The notes: generated from the sequence alone by a model not told the origin. A stretch of 26,297 nucleotides of DNA from an uncultured Candidatus Melainabacteria bacterium (GCA_946622835.1 CAMOQI010000001.1:1-26297), one strand, 5' to 3'. Counted from the stretch's first letter, positions 15,505-23,401 are shown. Numbers and translations are program-made.

Positions 15505-17121
15505 CTAACCCATTTTTTTCTCATAATCTTTACCGCCAACAATACGTAAATGACGGCTGTCACCTTCACCGACAGATTTACTTTCAAGATTATGTTGTTC
15601 AACAAGCTCATGTTGAAGCTTTCTTATTTGAGTATTTTGAGGAGTTAATTCAACATCACCTTCACCTGCCAAAACTTTTTCTATAGCTGCCTTTGCTTCA
15701 TCAAGAGCCTTTTCGGTAATATCATAAAATGTTTGTCGTTCATTTAATTCTGCAATATCCAATGCATCTTTTATAACTTTTTGTATTTGTGCCATTGAGT
15801 TTGTTTTAACATAAAATATTTGAAGTCTGTTTTCTTCCGCAGTAGACAAAACTTTTGCGCCTCCTTTGATAAAATTTTTATGCGCAATTACAATATCTGC
15901 ATCATCAATATTTCTTGTAATTTCTGCATTCAAATCAAGACGCTCTATTACTTTTTCTGCAATACTTCTTGAAACTGCATACAAATATATTTTCTTATAC
16001 TTCTTAACTTCTTCGACATACTTTTGTCTTGAAAAACTGAATTTTAAACTTTCAGGATGCTCAATTTTATCATCTAAAGAGTTAATTTTATCAATCACCG
16101 TAGGTGTTTTTGACTGTTCTGCGGTATTTTGCGTGAATGTATATGTTTGATCAACTTTACGTATTTCAGGACGTATCGGCCATCCTCTTAAAATATAATC
16201 CACCGCTTCTACAGTATCTTTGTATACCGCTAGGGTATTTCTGTCTAAAATTTCTATTACAATATCAAATGTAGGTTGTTTTTCACGTTCTAATACAGTC
16301 TTTTGAGAAGAACGACGTTTTGCTTCATCATCTCCTAACGTAACAGATTGAATTCCTCCAACCAAATCCGATAAAGTCGGGTTTTTAATTAAACTTTCCA
16401 GACTATTACCATGTGCTGTTGCAATAAGCATAACACCACGTTCTGCTATTGTTCTTGCAGCCTGAGCCTCTGCTTCTGTTCCGATTTCATCCACCACAAT
16501 AACCTCAGGCGTATGGTTTTCTACAGCCTCTATCATGATATCTTTTTGATACTCGGGTTGACGAACCTGCATACGTCTTGCATGCCCGACAGCAGGATGC
16601 GGAGTGTCACCATCTCCGGCAATTTCATTTGATGTATCCACTATTATAACACGTTTACCAAGCTCATCCGCCATAAGTCTTGAAATTTCTCTAAGTTTTG
16701 TTGTTTTACCAACCCCCGGACGCCCAAGGAAAAGTATACTCTTATTCTGTAAACAAATATCTTTTATACAAGAAATCGTACCGGTGACAACACGACCAAT
16801 ACGACACGTCAAACCTACAACCTTGCCCTGTCTGTTTCTTATTGCACTTATTCGGTGCAATGTTCCGGGAATACCGGAACGATTATCCGACGTAAATTCT
16901 TGTACTCGCGACGTTATAAATTCTATATCGTCTAGAGTAACCTTTTCTTGACCCAAATATTCAATCCTACCATCAGAATGTCTGATTTCCGGAACCCGAC
17001 CAAGGTCAATAACTATTTCAATGGCATCGTCCATTACGGAAAAGTCCAAACGGGCTTTAATTCCTTCGGGCAGAATTTCAATTAATTTATCTAAATCATT
17101 TTGAAATTGTATATTGCTCAT
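15505..17121 (-). CDS. SpoIIIAA-like AAA ATPase with C-terminal R3H domain (Ycf45 type)
   Basis: A 538-residue protein built like the cyanobacterial/plastid Ycf45 family. An N-terminal domain (1-110) precedes a P-loop ATPase domain with Walker A GRPGVGKTT (133-141) and Walker B VIVVDEIGT (207-215), related to sporulation protein SpoIIIAA and secretion ATPases. A linker region to about 490 follows, then an R3H single-stranded nucleic-acid-binding domain with the Arg500-x3-His504 signature and RHLRIVGG. The cellular role of the family is not established; nucleic acid binding is inferred from R3H. This domain combination is one of the better taxonomic clues in the window. GAAAGG precedes the ATG. 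Confidence 0.92.
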   Translation of the reverse strand: MSNIQFQNDLDKLIEILPEGIKARLDFSVMDDAIEIVIDLGRVPEIRHSDGRIEYLGQEKVTLDDIEFITSRVQEFTSDNRSGIPGTLHRISAIRNRQGKVVGLTCRIGRVVTGTISCIKDICLQNKSILFLGRPGVGKTTKLREISRLMADELGKRVIIVDTSNEIAGDGDTPHPAVGHARRMQVRQPEYQKDIMIEAVENHTPEVIVVDEIGTEAEAQAARTIAERGVMLIATAHGNSLESLIKNPTLSDLVGGIQSVTLGDDEAKRRSSQKTVLEREKQPTFDIVIEILDRNTLAVYKDTVEAVDYILRGWPIRPEIRKVDQTYTFTQNTAEQSKTPTVIDKINSLDDKIEHPESLKFSFSRQKYVEEVKKYKKIYLYAVSRSIAEKVIERLDLNAEITRNIDDADIVIAHKNFIKGGAKVLSTAEENRLQIFYVKTNSMAQIQKVIKDALDIAELNERQTFYDITEKALDEAKAAIEKVLAGEGDVELTPQNTQIRKLQHELVEQHNLESKSVGEGDSRHLRIVGGKDYEKKMG

Positions 17122-17464
17122 ATATTCGCTGCCTTTCTATTTTGATTATATCAAAATATCTGTCGGCTATTACCTGCGGTATGTATGGGAGTATATCTTC
17201 TACATATATTATAACCCATGTAACGGCATTTTTTCCATTAATGTTTACTATTTTTGTAGTAATTTTAACAAAACTTTACATTCTCGAGTAGGTTGTATTC
17301 GTGTCATACCAACACTTTTCACTTTTAAATATAAAAAATTTTTATGCAGCTCAATCAATAGATTGAACTTTCAAATATTACTTTACAATCAGAAATAATT
17401 AGAAAATTTTCAGTTAATATAAATTTACACAAGAGTAAAAACTTTAATAAATTTGTTTATCAAC
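17122..17464. other. 343-base noncoding gap upstream of the R3H ATPase gene
   Basis: AT-rich spacer between the end of the phosphodiester glycosidase gene and the start of the R3H ATPase gene, both on the minus strand. It holds the predicted promoter and palindrome at 17140-17156. It also has a weak 6-bp hairpin, TCAATC-AATA-GATTGA (17351-17366), followed on the minus strand by a short A/T run, possibly a poor terminator for the lpt operon. I see no tRNA, conserved small gene or clear riboswitch in the remainder. Confidence 0.5.
17140..17156 (-). promoter_or_regulatory. Palindrome overlapping the -10 box of the R3H ATPase gene
   Basis: TTTTGAT-TAT-ATCAAAA is a perfect 7-bp inverted repeat. 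On the minus strand it contains TATAAT (17150-17145), which predicts a start near 17138 and a 16-base leader with GAAAGG before the ATG. The overlap would allow a bound repressor to block the promoter, although an AT-rich palindrome of this size can also occur by chance. Confidence 0.4.
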
Positions 17465-18271
17465 TTAGTGTATAATCATAAATGATTTTAGGACTCTACC
17501 GCCGTTATCGCCAATAGTCGAGATTACTTCTATTTTATTTTTATAATTCATTGAGGTTGAGCTGCCGCCGTCAAAACCCATAGCTCTGTCAAGACCGAGT
17601 TTTTTACACAAAGCTTGGACCTCATACATATCCATTGGATTTTCGTCTGTAATTATAAGTATGTGACACTCGTCTGTACCTTTTAATCCGATTATTGTTC
17701 TTGATGTTTTATGCAAAACCGAAGCAGACTCTCTTATTACATTACCTTCCGAATCTTTTACAACAAAACCTTCTTCTTCCAATCTTAATTCAGGATAAAT
17801 TAATGGCCCGCCCTGCGCCGAAGTTTGAAGCATACAACCAAAAGGGACTTCTGATTTATGGTTTGTTATTGCATACTCAAATTTGTTCCCGCACTGCATA
17901 ATTCTAAATTCACTGCGGTTTAAAATTTTGTTCATATTCTGTCTGAAAAAAGGATTTGCTAACAATGATGGGTTGAACATCGGATCGGCTGTTGTCATTC
18001 TATCTGTAACAACAAAAGATATTGTTTTCCCGTTTTTAGGATCAAAAAATCCGGCATTTACAGTCAATATGCCTTTACCTTTTATATGCGCTTCTCTGTT
18101 TGTTATCAAGTCTTCTGATACAACAAACTTTATTCGTTTTTTTATTTTTTCACCTTTCAATACAATATGATATATGCCGTTGTTTTTATCAATAGAAATA
18201 TTTCCGGCATTCACGGGAGAGCAAAATATAAATACAAATAACACTGATATTAATATTTTTATTAACTTCAT
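17465..18271 (-). CDS. Exported phosphodiester glycosidase (NAGPA-like domain)
   Basis: From the start at 18271 this is a 268-residue protein with a signal peptide (MKLIKILISVLFVFIFCSPVNA, probable cleavage after Ala22). The mature part matches the NAGPA/phosphodiester glycosidase family through VNAGFFD, SFVVTDRM, SRTIIGLK and the C-terminal GFDGGSSTSM. Characterised members remove N-acetylglucosamine from a phosphodiester, so a periplasmic action on a glycan-phosphate is plausible; the substrate here is unknown. The frame stays open to an ATG at 18322 inside the preceding permease gene, but AAAGGA is correctly spaced before 18271 and the signal peptide begins there. The start lies one base after the upstream TGA, making it third in the lptB operon. 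Confidence 0.87.
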   Translation of the reverse strand: MKLIKILISVLFVFIFCSPVNAGNISIDKNNGIYHIVLKGEKIKKRIKFVVSEDLITNREAHIKGKGILTVNAGFFDPKNGKTISFVVTDRMTTADPMFNPSLLANPFFRQNMNKILNRSEFRIMQCGNKFEYAITNHKSEVPFGCMLQTSAQGGPLIYPELRLEEEGFVVKDSEGNVIRESASVLHKTSRTIIGLKGTDECHILIITDENPMDMYEVQALCKKLGLDRAMGFDGGSSTSMNYKNKIEVISTIGDNGGRVLKSFMIIH

Positions 18272-18272
18272 A

Positions 18273-19391
18273 TCATAAATCCTTTGACTTGTAAAAACCA
18301 TATATTGCAATACTGAACGCAATTATAGGAAAGACTGAGGTTATATATGGAGATAAGATTTCTTTTTCCGCCAGCAAATCAAAAAATGGCAAAGTAATAT
18401 AGTATAAGAAAATACATCCGATTGCAATTGTAAAACCAACCAGCCTTTGCTCCCTTGGTTTACTGAAACCTAATAAACAACCTAATATTGCTAATAATAT
18501 ACAAACTAACGGGTGAGTATACCTTTGAAGATATTTATTTAAAACATAACTGTATTCTTCTGAAGCGCTTTCATGTTTTAAAAGGTTCGCATAACGTTTC
18601 AATCTCGAATTTGAAATGTCACGCTCTTTCATAGCAGAATATGTCATCAAAGTATACGCATTTTTCGCATCTTTTCCTTTTAAAATATCCATTTTATTTA
18701 TTTTACTTATATCAATATAAATTCCGTCAGGCGAAATTTTATAATTAGTAACTTTTCTCAATTCCCATCTGTCTTCGTGAGCATAACCATTTTTCGCTGC
18801 ATAAATATTGGATAATTGGTGAACATCTTTATAAATGCGTGATGAAAAATCAAGAACAATAACTCCGTTTAATTTCCTGTCATACGATTTTGAAACAACG
18901 ACCGCAGCCAAAGGGTGACCTGTTGAATCCTTTTTAATATAAATATATTGAGTACTGCGAACACTGCCTAATATTGCTCGTGATTTTTCGGCGGCCATAG
19001 GTATACCTTTATCTCCGGTAATAAAACAAAAAATTGTAAAAATTACGCTAAGAACAATAACAGGAGCAATAATTCGTTTAAACGACATCCCAACAGCCCT
19101 AAATATGGTTAATTCAGAATCTTTACTCATTTTATCAAAAGTAAAAATCGTTCCCAGAAGCAAACTTACCGGAAAAGCCTTATCCAAAATCTTGGGCAAC
19201 TCGTAAAACAATAACAAAACTGCCGTTTTCATTGAATATTCACCGGCTAACGCTTCTTTTAAGGTATTCAATAAAATTTCGGGTGCTATCCAAACAATTG
19301 TAAACAAAAGCATCGCAACCATTGACGCAAGGAATACTTGTTTGAACATATATCTGTCATATACTGTTATTTTAGGAATTTGAAATTTCAT
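18273..19391 (-). CDS. LptF/LptG family lipopolysaccharide export permease (second copy)
   Basis: A 372-residue YjgP/YjgQ-family inner-membrane permease with three N-terminal transmembrane helices (about 15-40, 60-85 and 103-125), a periplasmic jellyroll region (about 130-275) and three C-terminal helices. The coupling segment SKDSELTIFRAVGMSFKRI corresponds to the LptB-contacting loop. Together with LptB next door and the paralogue at 14303-15439 it should form the complex that moves lipopolysaccharide from the inner membrane to the periplasmic bridge. Its ATG is one base after the lptB stop codon and its own stop is one base before the glycosidase start, an arrangement that favours coupled translation of all three genes. 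LptF versus LptG is unresolved. Confidence 0.92.
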   Translation of the reverse strand: MKFQIPKITVYDRYMFKQVFLASMVAMLLFTIVWIAPEILLNTLKEALAGEYSMKTAVLLLFYELPKILDKAFPVSLLLGTIFTFDKMSKDSELTIFRAVGMSFKRIIAPVIVLSVIFTIFCFITGDKGIPMAAEKSRAILGSVRSTQYIYIKKDSTGHPLAAVVVSKSYDRKLNGVIVLDFSSRIYKDVHQLSNIYAAKNGYAHEDRWELRKVTNYKISPDGIYIDISKINKMDILKGKDAKNAYTLMTYSAMKERDISNSRLKRYANLLKHESASEEYSYVLNKYLQRYTHPLVCILLAILGCLLGFSKPREQRLVGFTIAIGCIFLYYITLPFFDLLAEKEILSPYITSVFPIIAFSIAIYGFYKSKDL

Positions 19392-19392
19392 A

Positions 19393-20118
19393 TTACAGTG
19401 AGAAATCCTTTCCTAAATAAAATTCTCTTGCTATTGGGTTATTGGCAACATCTTCACTCTTACCCTGAACTTTTATTTTTCCGTCAAATATTACATATGC
19501 TCTATCTGTGATAGATAACGTTGCTTTCGGATTATGGTCTGTTATAAGCACACCCAAACCTTTATCTTCCGATAATTTTCTAATATTTTCTTTAATTTCA
19601 CCGATTGCAATAGGGTCAATCCCTGTAAATGGTTCGTCCAACAAAATAAAATCCGGACTTGCCGCCAAAGCTCTTGCTAATTCCACACGCCTGCGTTCTC
19701 CGCCGGATAATGATACTGCTGTCGCTTTTCTGAGTTTTATAATCCCAAATTCTGATAATAATTCTTCCAATTTTTTTGATTTTTCCGTTTCGGTAAGCTT
19801 TTCATTCATTTGCAAAACCAATTTTATATTATCTTCAACCGAAAGACTTCTGAAACTTGAAGCCTCTTGCGGCAAATATCCAATACCTGCTCTTGCTCTT
19901 ATGTGCATTGGCCAAGATGAAATTTCTTCCCCGTTCAAAACAATATTGCCGCCATTTGGTTTAATAAGCCCTACAACCATATAAAATGTCGTTGTTTTTC
20001 CGGCTCCGTTCGGACCCAAAAGACAAACAACTTCACCTTTGTTAATGCTGAAAGTTACATCATCAACAACTTTTCTTGCACCGTATATCTTTACCAAATT
20101 ATTTGCTTCTATTTTCAT
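19393..20118 (-). CDS. lptB: LPS export ABC transporter ATP-binding protein LptB
   Basis: A 241-residue ABC ATPase that powers lipopolysaccharide extraction as a dimer beneath LptF/LptG. Walker A GPNGAGKTT is at 35-43, the Q-loop is in GYLPQEASSFRSLSV, the ABC signature in LSGGERRRVELARAL, Walker B in FILLDEPFTGIDP, and the H-loop in ITDHN. The sequence YLPQEASSFR and the segment FTGIDPIAIGEI are typical of LptB rather than other ABC proteins, and the adjacent permease supports this. AAAGGGG precedes the ATG and a promoter is predicted at 20143-20171. It is the first gene of a three-gene operon. Confidence 0.96.
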   Translation of the reverse strand: MKIEANNLVKIYGARKVVDDVTFSINKGEVVCLLGPNGAGKTTTFYMVVGLIKPNGGNIVLNGEEISSWPMHIRARAGIGYLPQEASSFRSLSVEDNIKLVLQMNEKLTETEKSKKLEELLSEFGIIKLRKATAVSLSGGERRRVELARALAASPDFILLDEPFTGIDPIAIGEIKENIRKLSEDKGLGVLITDHNPKATLSITDRAYVIFDGKIKVQGKSEDVANNPIAREFYLGKDFSL

Positions 20119-20142
20119 TTTATCCCCTTTGTAATTAGTTTT

Positions 20143-20171
20143 ATTTTAACCAAAACATACTCTGAATGCAA
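20143..20171 (-). promoter_or_regulatory. Predicted promoter of the lptB operon
   Basis: TTGCAT (20171-20166) and TAAAAT (20148-20143) on the minus strand are separated by 17 bases. The start is predicted near 20136, with AAAGGGG in the short leader before the lptB ATG at 20118. Confidence 0.5.
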
Positions 20172-20226
20172 ATTTCCTTAATTCCTGTTTATTTACTTTT
20201 ATTTTAGATTGATGTAACATGTTATT

Positions 20227-21132
20227 ATGAAAAAGGATAGTTTTTGGAAGTATGTATTTTCTATAGACACAAAAAGTTCAAATCGAATAATTATCTATTT
20301 TTTGGGAATAAAATTTAGGCATCTAAAATCAAAAATAAAAAATTCCGGAAATGCATTTATAAAACTTAATTGTCCGATTACCGAAATTCCTCCGGCTGTC
20401 GGAAAATTAAGACAAATTCAACTTGATAATCTTTCAGCAATGGAATTTTTTAATAATATATGCGAAAAATACGGTTTGGAATATTGGCTGGATTTTGGAA
20501 ATCTTTTAGGCGCTGTCAGACACAAAGGTTTTATCCCTTGGGACGATGATGTTGATTGTGGCATGCCCAGACAAGATTATGAAAAATTTATTGAATTCTT
20601 CCAAAATGGTTTTTCTGAAGATAATAACTATTATTTAAAATACAACAACAACGGTAAAAATAAATGTTTTGTAAAAATTTTACATAAGCAAATACCCCAC
20701 ATAGCAATAGATATTTTTCCTTATGACTTATACTATAAACGGACAAATGATGAAGAAAAAATTATCCTTACCAAACACATAAAAAAGATAATTAATACAA
20801 AATTTTACAAATTACTATACCCGTTTTTTATTAACAATCCGGAAGGTATGCGAAAAAGATTTTTTAAGCTTCGTGATGAAAAAATTTTAAATGGAAATAC
20901 GGTTGATAAAAGTACAAAACCTTCATTATTTTTCGGTATAGATTTCCCACATAATCATAAAAATTTAGTCGTTGACTATGAAACTATTTTTCCTCTGAAA
21001 AAAATTTTTTATGAAGGAAAGTATTTTTCATGTCCGAACAATGAAGATGCATTGCTAAAAGCTGAATACGGGGATTATATGGTACTTCCAAATGACTGTT
21101 ATCCCAGACATTTCAATACAGAAGAAGAATAA
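20227..21132 (+). CDS. LicD family protein (phosphocholine/sugar-phosphate transferase-like)
   Basis: A 301-residue protein of the LicD/fukutin family, nucleotidyltransferase-fold enzymes that attach phosphocholine or related groups to surface glycans. The diagnostic block GNLLGAVRHKGFIPWDDDVD occupies 91-110, with the acidic triplet expected to bind metal. The later HIAIDIFPYD and CYPRHF also fit. The first 60 residues are an extension outside the LicD core. The ATG has no clear Shine-Dalgarno. It is a single gene divergent from lptB, and its end is one base from the hisS stop. A role in decorating lipopolysaccharide is inferred from family and neighbours; the donor is unknown and no choline pathway genes are seen. 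Confidence 0.88.
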   Translation: MKKDSFWKYVFSIDTKSSNRIIIYFLGIKFRHLKSKIKNSGNAFIKLNCPITEIPPAVGKLRQIQLDNLSAMEFFNNICEKYGLEYWLDFGNLLGAVRHKGFIPWDDDVDCGMPRQDYEKFIEFFQNGFSEDNNYYLKYNNNGKNKCFVKILHKQIPHIAIDIFPYDLYYKRTNDEEKIILTKHIKKIINTKFYKLLYPFFINNPEGMRKRFFKLRDEKILNGNTVDKSTKPSLFFGIDFPHNHKNLVVDYETIFPLKKIFYEGKYFSCPNNEDALLKAEYGDYMVLPNDCYPRHFNTEEE

Positions 21133-21133
21133 A

Positions 21134-22375
21134 TTATAATTCAAGCATCTTTACGCAATCTGCGCGATTAACGGTAACTTGTTTACCTGTTTCCAAGTTT
21201 TTTATGGAAATCTGATTTTTTGCCATTTCATCTTCTCCCAAAATTAGGGCATACTTTGCAATTTTTGATGCTTTTTCAAGCTGCTTTACAAACTTTCTGT
21301 CACCCATTTCAAAATCAACACTCAAACCCTCTCCGCGTAATTCTTCCGCTAAAATAAAAGCGTCTGTTTTGAATTTTGACACAATATATGCATCTAAAAG
21401 ATTCGGCTGTCTTTCTTCTAAAAGTGATATTAATCTTTCCATTCCCATCGCAAAACCGATTGCAGGAGTCGGGCTTCCGCCAAGTTGTTCAACAAGGTTA
21501 TCGTATCTGCCTCCGCCGCAAACTGCATTTTGAGAACCCAAATCTTTTGATTTGATTTCAAATACTGTTCTGTTATAATAATCCAAACCTCTTACAAGAA
21601 GCTTATTTTCTGCATATTTAACATTCATTTTGTCTAAATACATCTTTAGTTCTTCATAATGATTTTTACAATCATCACACAAGAAATCTGAAGTTATAAC
21701 TTTTTGTATTTCTTTTTTTTGATAAATCTTTTTACAATCCTCAACTTTACAATCCAAAAGCCTTAGCGGATTTTTTTCAAATCTTGTATTGCAATCTTCA
21801 CATAATTCATTCAAATAAGGTTGAATAACCTTTTTTAATTCATTTTTAAAATTTTCTCTACACTTCGGACAACCCAAAGAATTCAATTCAACTTCCAAAT
21901 CCGTAAGCCCCAAAGATTTTAAAAAGTTTATTGCAACAAGTATAACTTCTGCATCGACTGTAGGTTGACTAACGCCAAATACTTCCACCCCAACCTGATG
22001 AAATTGTCTTTGACGTCCTGCTTGCGGTCTTTCATATCTGAACATCGGACCTTTGTACCACAATTTTACAGGCATAGACTGTCTGTACATTCCGTTTTCT
22101 ATAAAAGAACGAACTACTCCTGCCGTATTTTCCGGTCGCAATGTTATTGAACGTTTATTCTTTTCAAAAGTATACATCTCTTTATTTACGATATCTGTGG
22201 TATCTCCAACCCCTCTTGAAAATAATTCCGTCATTTCAATTATAGGTGTTCTTATTTCTTCAAAACCGTATCGCGAAAAAACTTCCTCTGCCGTCTTTTC
22301 CACAAAATGCCACATATGCACATCCTGAGGTAATATATCTTTCGTTCCTTTTATTACTTTTAATATCTCGTTCAT
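21134..22375 (-). CDS. hisS: Histidyl-tRNA synthetase
   Basis: A 413-residue class II synthetase that charges tRNA-His. Class II motif 1 is around IIEMTELFSRGVGD, motif 2 around MFRYERPQAGRQRQFHQVG, and the histidine-specific blocks LVRGLDYYNRTVFE and GGGRYDNLVEQLGG are present. Motif 3 is in GFAMGMERL. The insertion between them carries several Cys pairs (CPKC, CEDC, CDDC), as in many bacterial homologues. The C-terminal anticodon-binding domain is complete. The ATG has no Shine-Dalgarno; an extended -10 TGATATAAT ends exactly seven bases upstream, which predicts a leaderless mRNA. Confidence 0.97.
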   Translation of the reverse strand: MNEILKVIKGTKDILPQDVHMWHFVEKTAEEVFSRYGFEEIRTPIIEMTELFSRGVGDTTDIVNKEMYTFEKNKRSITLRPENTAGVVRSFIENGMYRQSMPVKLWYKGPMFRYERPQAGRQRQFHQVGVEVFGVSQPTVDAEVILVAINFLKSLGLTDLEVELNSLGCPKCRENFKNELKKVIQPYLNELCEDCNTRFEKNPLRLLDCKVEDCKKIYQKKEIQKVITSDFLCDDCKNHYEELKMYLDKMNVKYAENKLLVRGLDYYNRTVFEIKSKDLGSQNAVCGGGRYDNLVEQLGGSPTPAIGFAMGMERLISLLEERQPNLLDAYIVSKFKTDAFILAEELRGEGLSVDFEMGDRKFVKQLEKASKIAKYALILGEDEMAKNQISIKNLETGKQVTVNRADCVKMLEL

Positions 22376-22381
22376 AAAAAA

Positions 22382-22417
22382 ATTATATCATAAATATTTT
22401 AAAAACTATGATATAAT
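22382..22417. promoter_or_regulatory. Divergent hisS/gloA promoters built on an 11-bp inverted repeat
   Basis: ATTATATCATA (22382-22392) and TATGATATAAT (22407-22417) are perfect inverted copies 14 bases apart. Each contains an extended -10 (TGATATAAT), one facing hisS on the minus strand and one facing gloA on the plus strand. The hisS copy predicts initiation on the A of its ATG, while the gloA copy predicts a start near 22424, before its AGGAGG. The -35 region of each promoter overlaps the other's -10, so simultaneous use seems unlikely. Confidence 0.5.
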
Positions 22418-22442
22418 CATATAAAATACTTAGGAGGTTTTT

Positions 22443-22826
22443 ATGAAATTGCTTCACACAATGATAAGAGTAAAAGATGCCGAAAAAAGTATTAAGTTTT
22501 ATACTGAACTTTTAAATATGAAATTAGACAAGAAAAAAAGGCTTGAAGATTGTTATTTATACTTTTTAACCGATGAAGACGGCACTGTTCAACTTGAATT
22601 AACGCATAATGATGAAACCCCGAAAGACGGTTATTCTTTAGGAAACGGTTTTGGTCATTTAGCTTTTTCTGTTGATTCATTGGATGAATTTAGCGAAAAA
22701 TTAAACTCTTTAGGCTACAAATATCTGTACGAACCCTTTGATCTTAACGGAAAAGGTTCTAAAATCGCATTTATACAAGATCCGGACGGTTATGAAATTG
22801 AAATGATTGAAAAGGTTGTTTGGTAG
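22443..22826 (+). CDS. gloA: Lactoylglutathione lyase (glyoxalase I), VOC family
   Basis: A 127-residue glyoxalase I, which isomerises the hemithioacetal of methylglyoxal and a thiol (glutathione in characterised enzymes). The metal ligands fit the E. coli pattern: His5, Glu52, His72 and Glu120. Conserved segments include FYTELLNMKL, VQLELTHN, GFGHLAFSV and IQDPDGYEIEMIE. The length is normal. It has a strong AGGAGG Shine-Dalgarno close to the ATG. The closest alternatives are other thiol-dependent VOC isomerases, since no glutathione synthesis gene is visible in the window. It converges with the YkgJ-type gene, with one base between the stop codons. Confidence 0.9.
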   Translation: MKLLHTMIRVKDAEKSIKFYTELLNMKLDKKKRLEDCYLYFLTDEDGTVQLELTHNDETPKDGYSLGNGFGHLAFSVDSLDEFSEKLNSLGYKYLYEPFDLNGKGSKIAFIQDPDGYEIEMIEKVVW

Positions 22827-22827
22827 A

Positions 22828-23400
22828 TTAATATTGTGCCCCAAACCAATCTAAAATCGGGCGAATTTGTCCATGATTAAATTCGTATTTTTTTGCTGTT
22901 GGACTTTCTAAAACCTTATCTATTCTTAAATTTTTCGGGTAAACATCTTCCATATCCAGTGTTTTTGTATTTTCATCATAAACATTTGCAAAATTTAATC
23001 CGTAATGAACACATCCCGGAAGCCTTACACAATCTTTTATATCATCATAATAACAAACCCCGAAAGTTCTGCAAATTATTCCGCGATATTTATATACACA
23101 ACACTCATCATTTATCAAAAACGGACATTTATGCTCAAATCTTTCGCCTGAAAAATTCTTTTTTTCTTCCAATAAGTTTTTTATATTATTTTGAACTATT
23201 ACTTTTATCTGTGCCGGAAGTTTTATATAACCATCCATCAAATATGTAAATTCTAATTGTGAAAAAGGATAATCTCCTTGCCGGCAACAAAGCGAACACC
23301 CTTTTTTGCATTTTATAAATTCTTTTTGCTTTTCAAAGATTTCTTCAATTTCAATATTGAATTCTTCCAGAAATTTTTCATAATTTTCTAATAAATTCAA
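22828..23400 (-). CDS. YkgJ family cysteine-cluster protein (CxxxCxxCC)
   Basis: A 190-residue protein of the YkgJ/UPF0153 type, thought to bind zinc or iron through clustered cysteines. Cys31, Cys35, Cys38 and Cys39 form CKKGCSLCC, and a second set lies in CPFLINDECC and GIICRTFGVC. The biochemical role of the family is not settled. The start codon is TTG: AAAGGA sits at the proper distance upstream, inside the end of the GT39 gene, and no ATG occurs before the first cysteine cluster. The start lies one base after the GT39 stop codon, so the two are likely coupled. Confidence 0.88.
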   Translation of the reverse strand: MNLLENYEKFLEEFNIEIEEIFEKQKEFIKCKKGCSLCCRQGDYPFSQLEFTYLMDGYIKLPAQIKVIVQNNIKNLLEEKKNFSGERFEHKCPFLINDECCVYKYRGIICRTFGVCYYDDIKDCVRLPGCVHYGLNFANVYDENTKTLDMEDVYPKNLRIDKVLESPTAKKYEFNHGQIRPILDWFGAQY

Positions 23401-23401
23401 T

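Noticed and set aside
17114..17398. Plus-strand open frame of 94 codons in the gap before the R3H ATPase
   Set aside because: Composition is random AT-rich, there is no Shine-Dalgarno, and it overlaps the divergent gene start and promoter.
18272..18322. Longer start for the phosphodiester glycosidase
   Set aside because: It would overlap the permease gene and hide the signal peptide; the spaced AAAGGA supports 18271.
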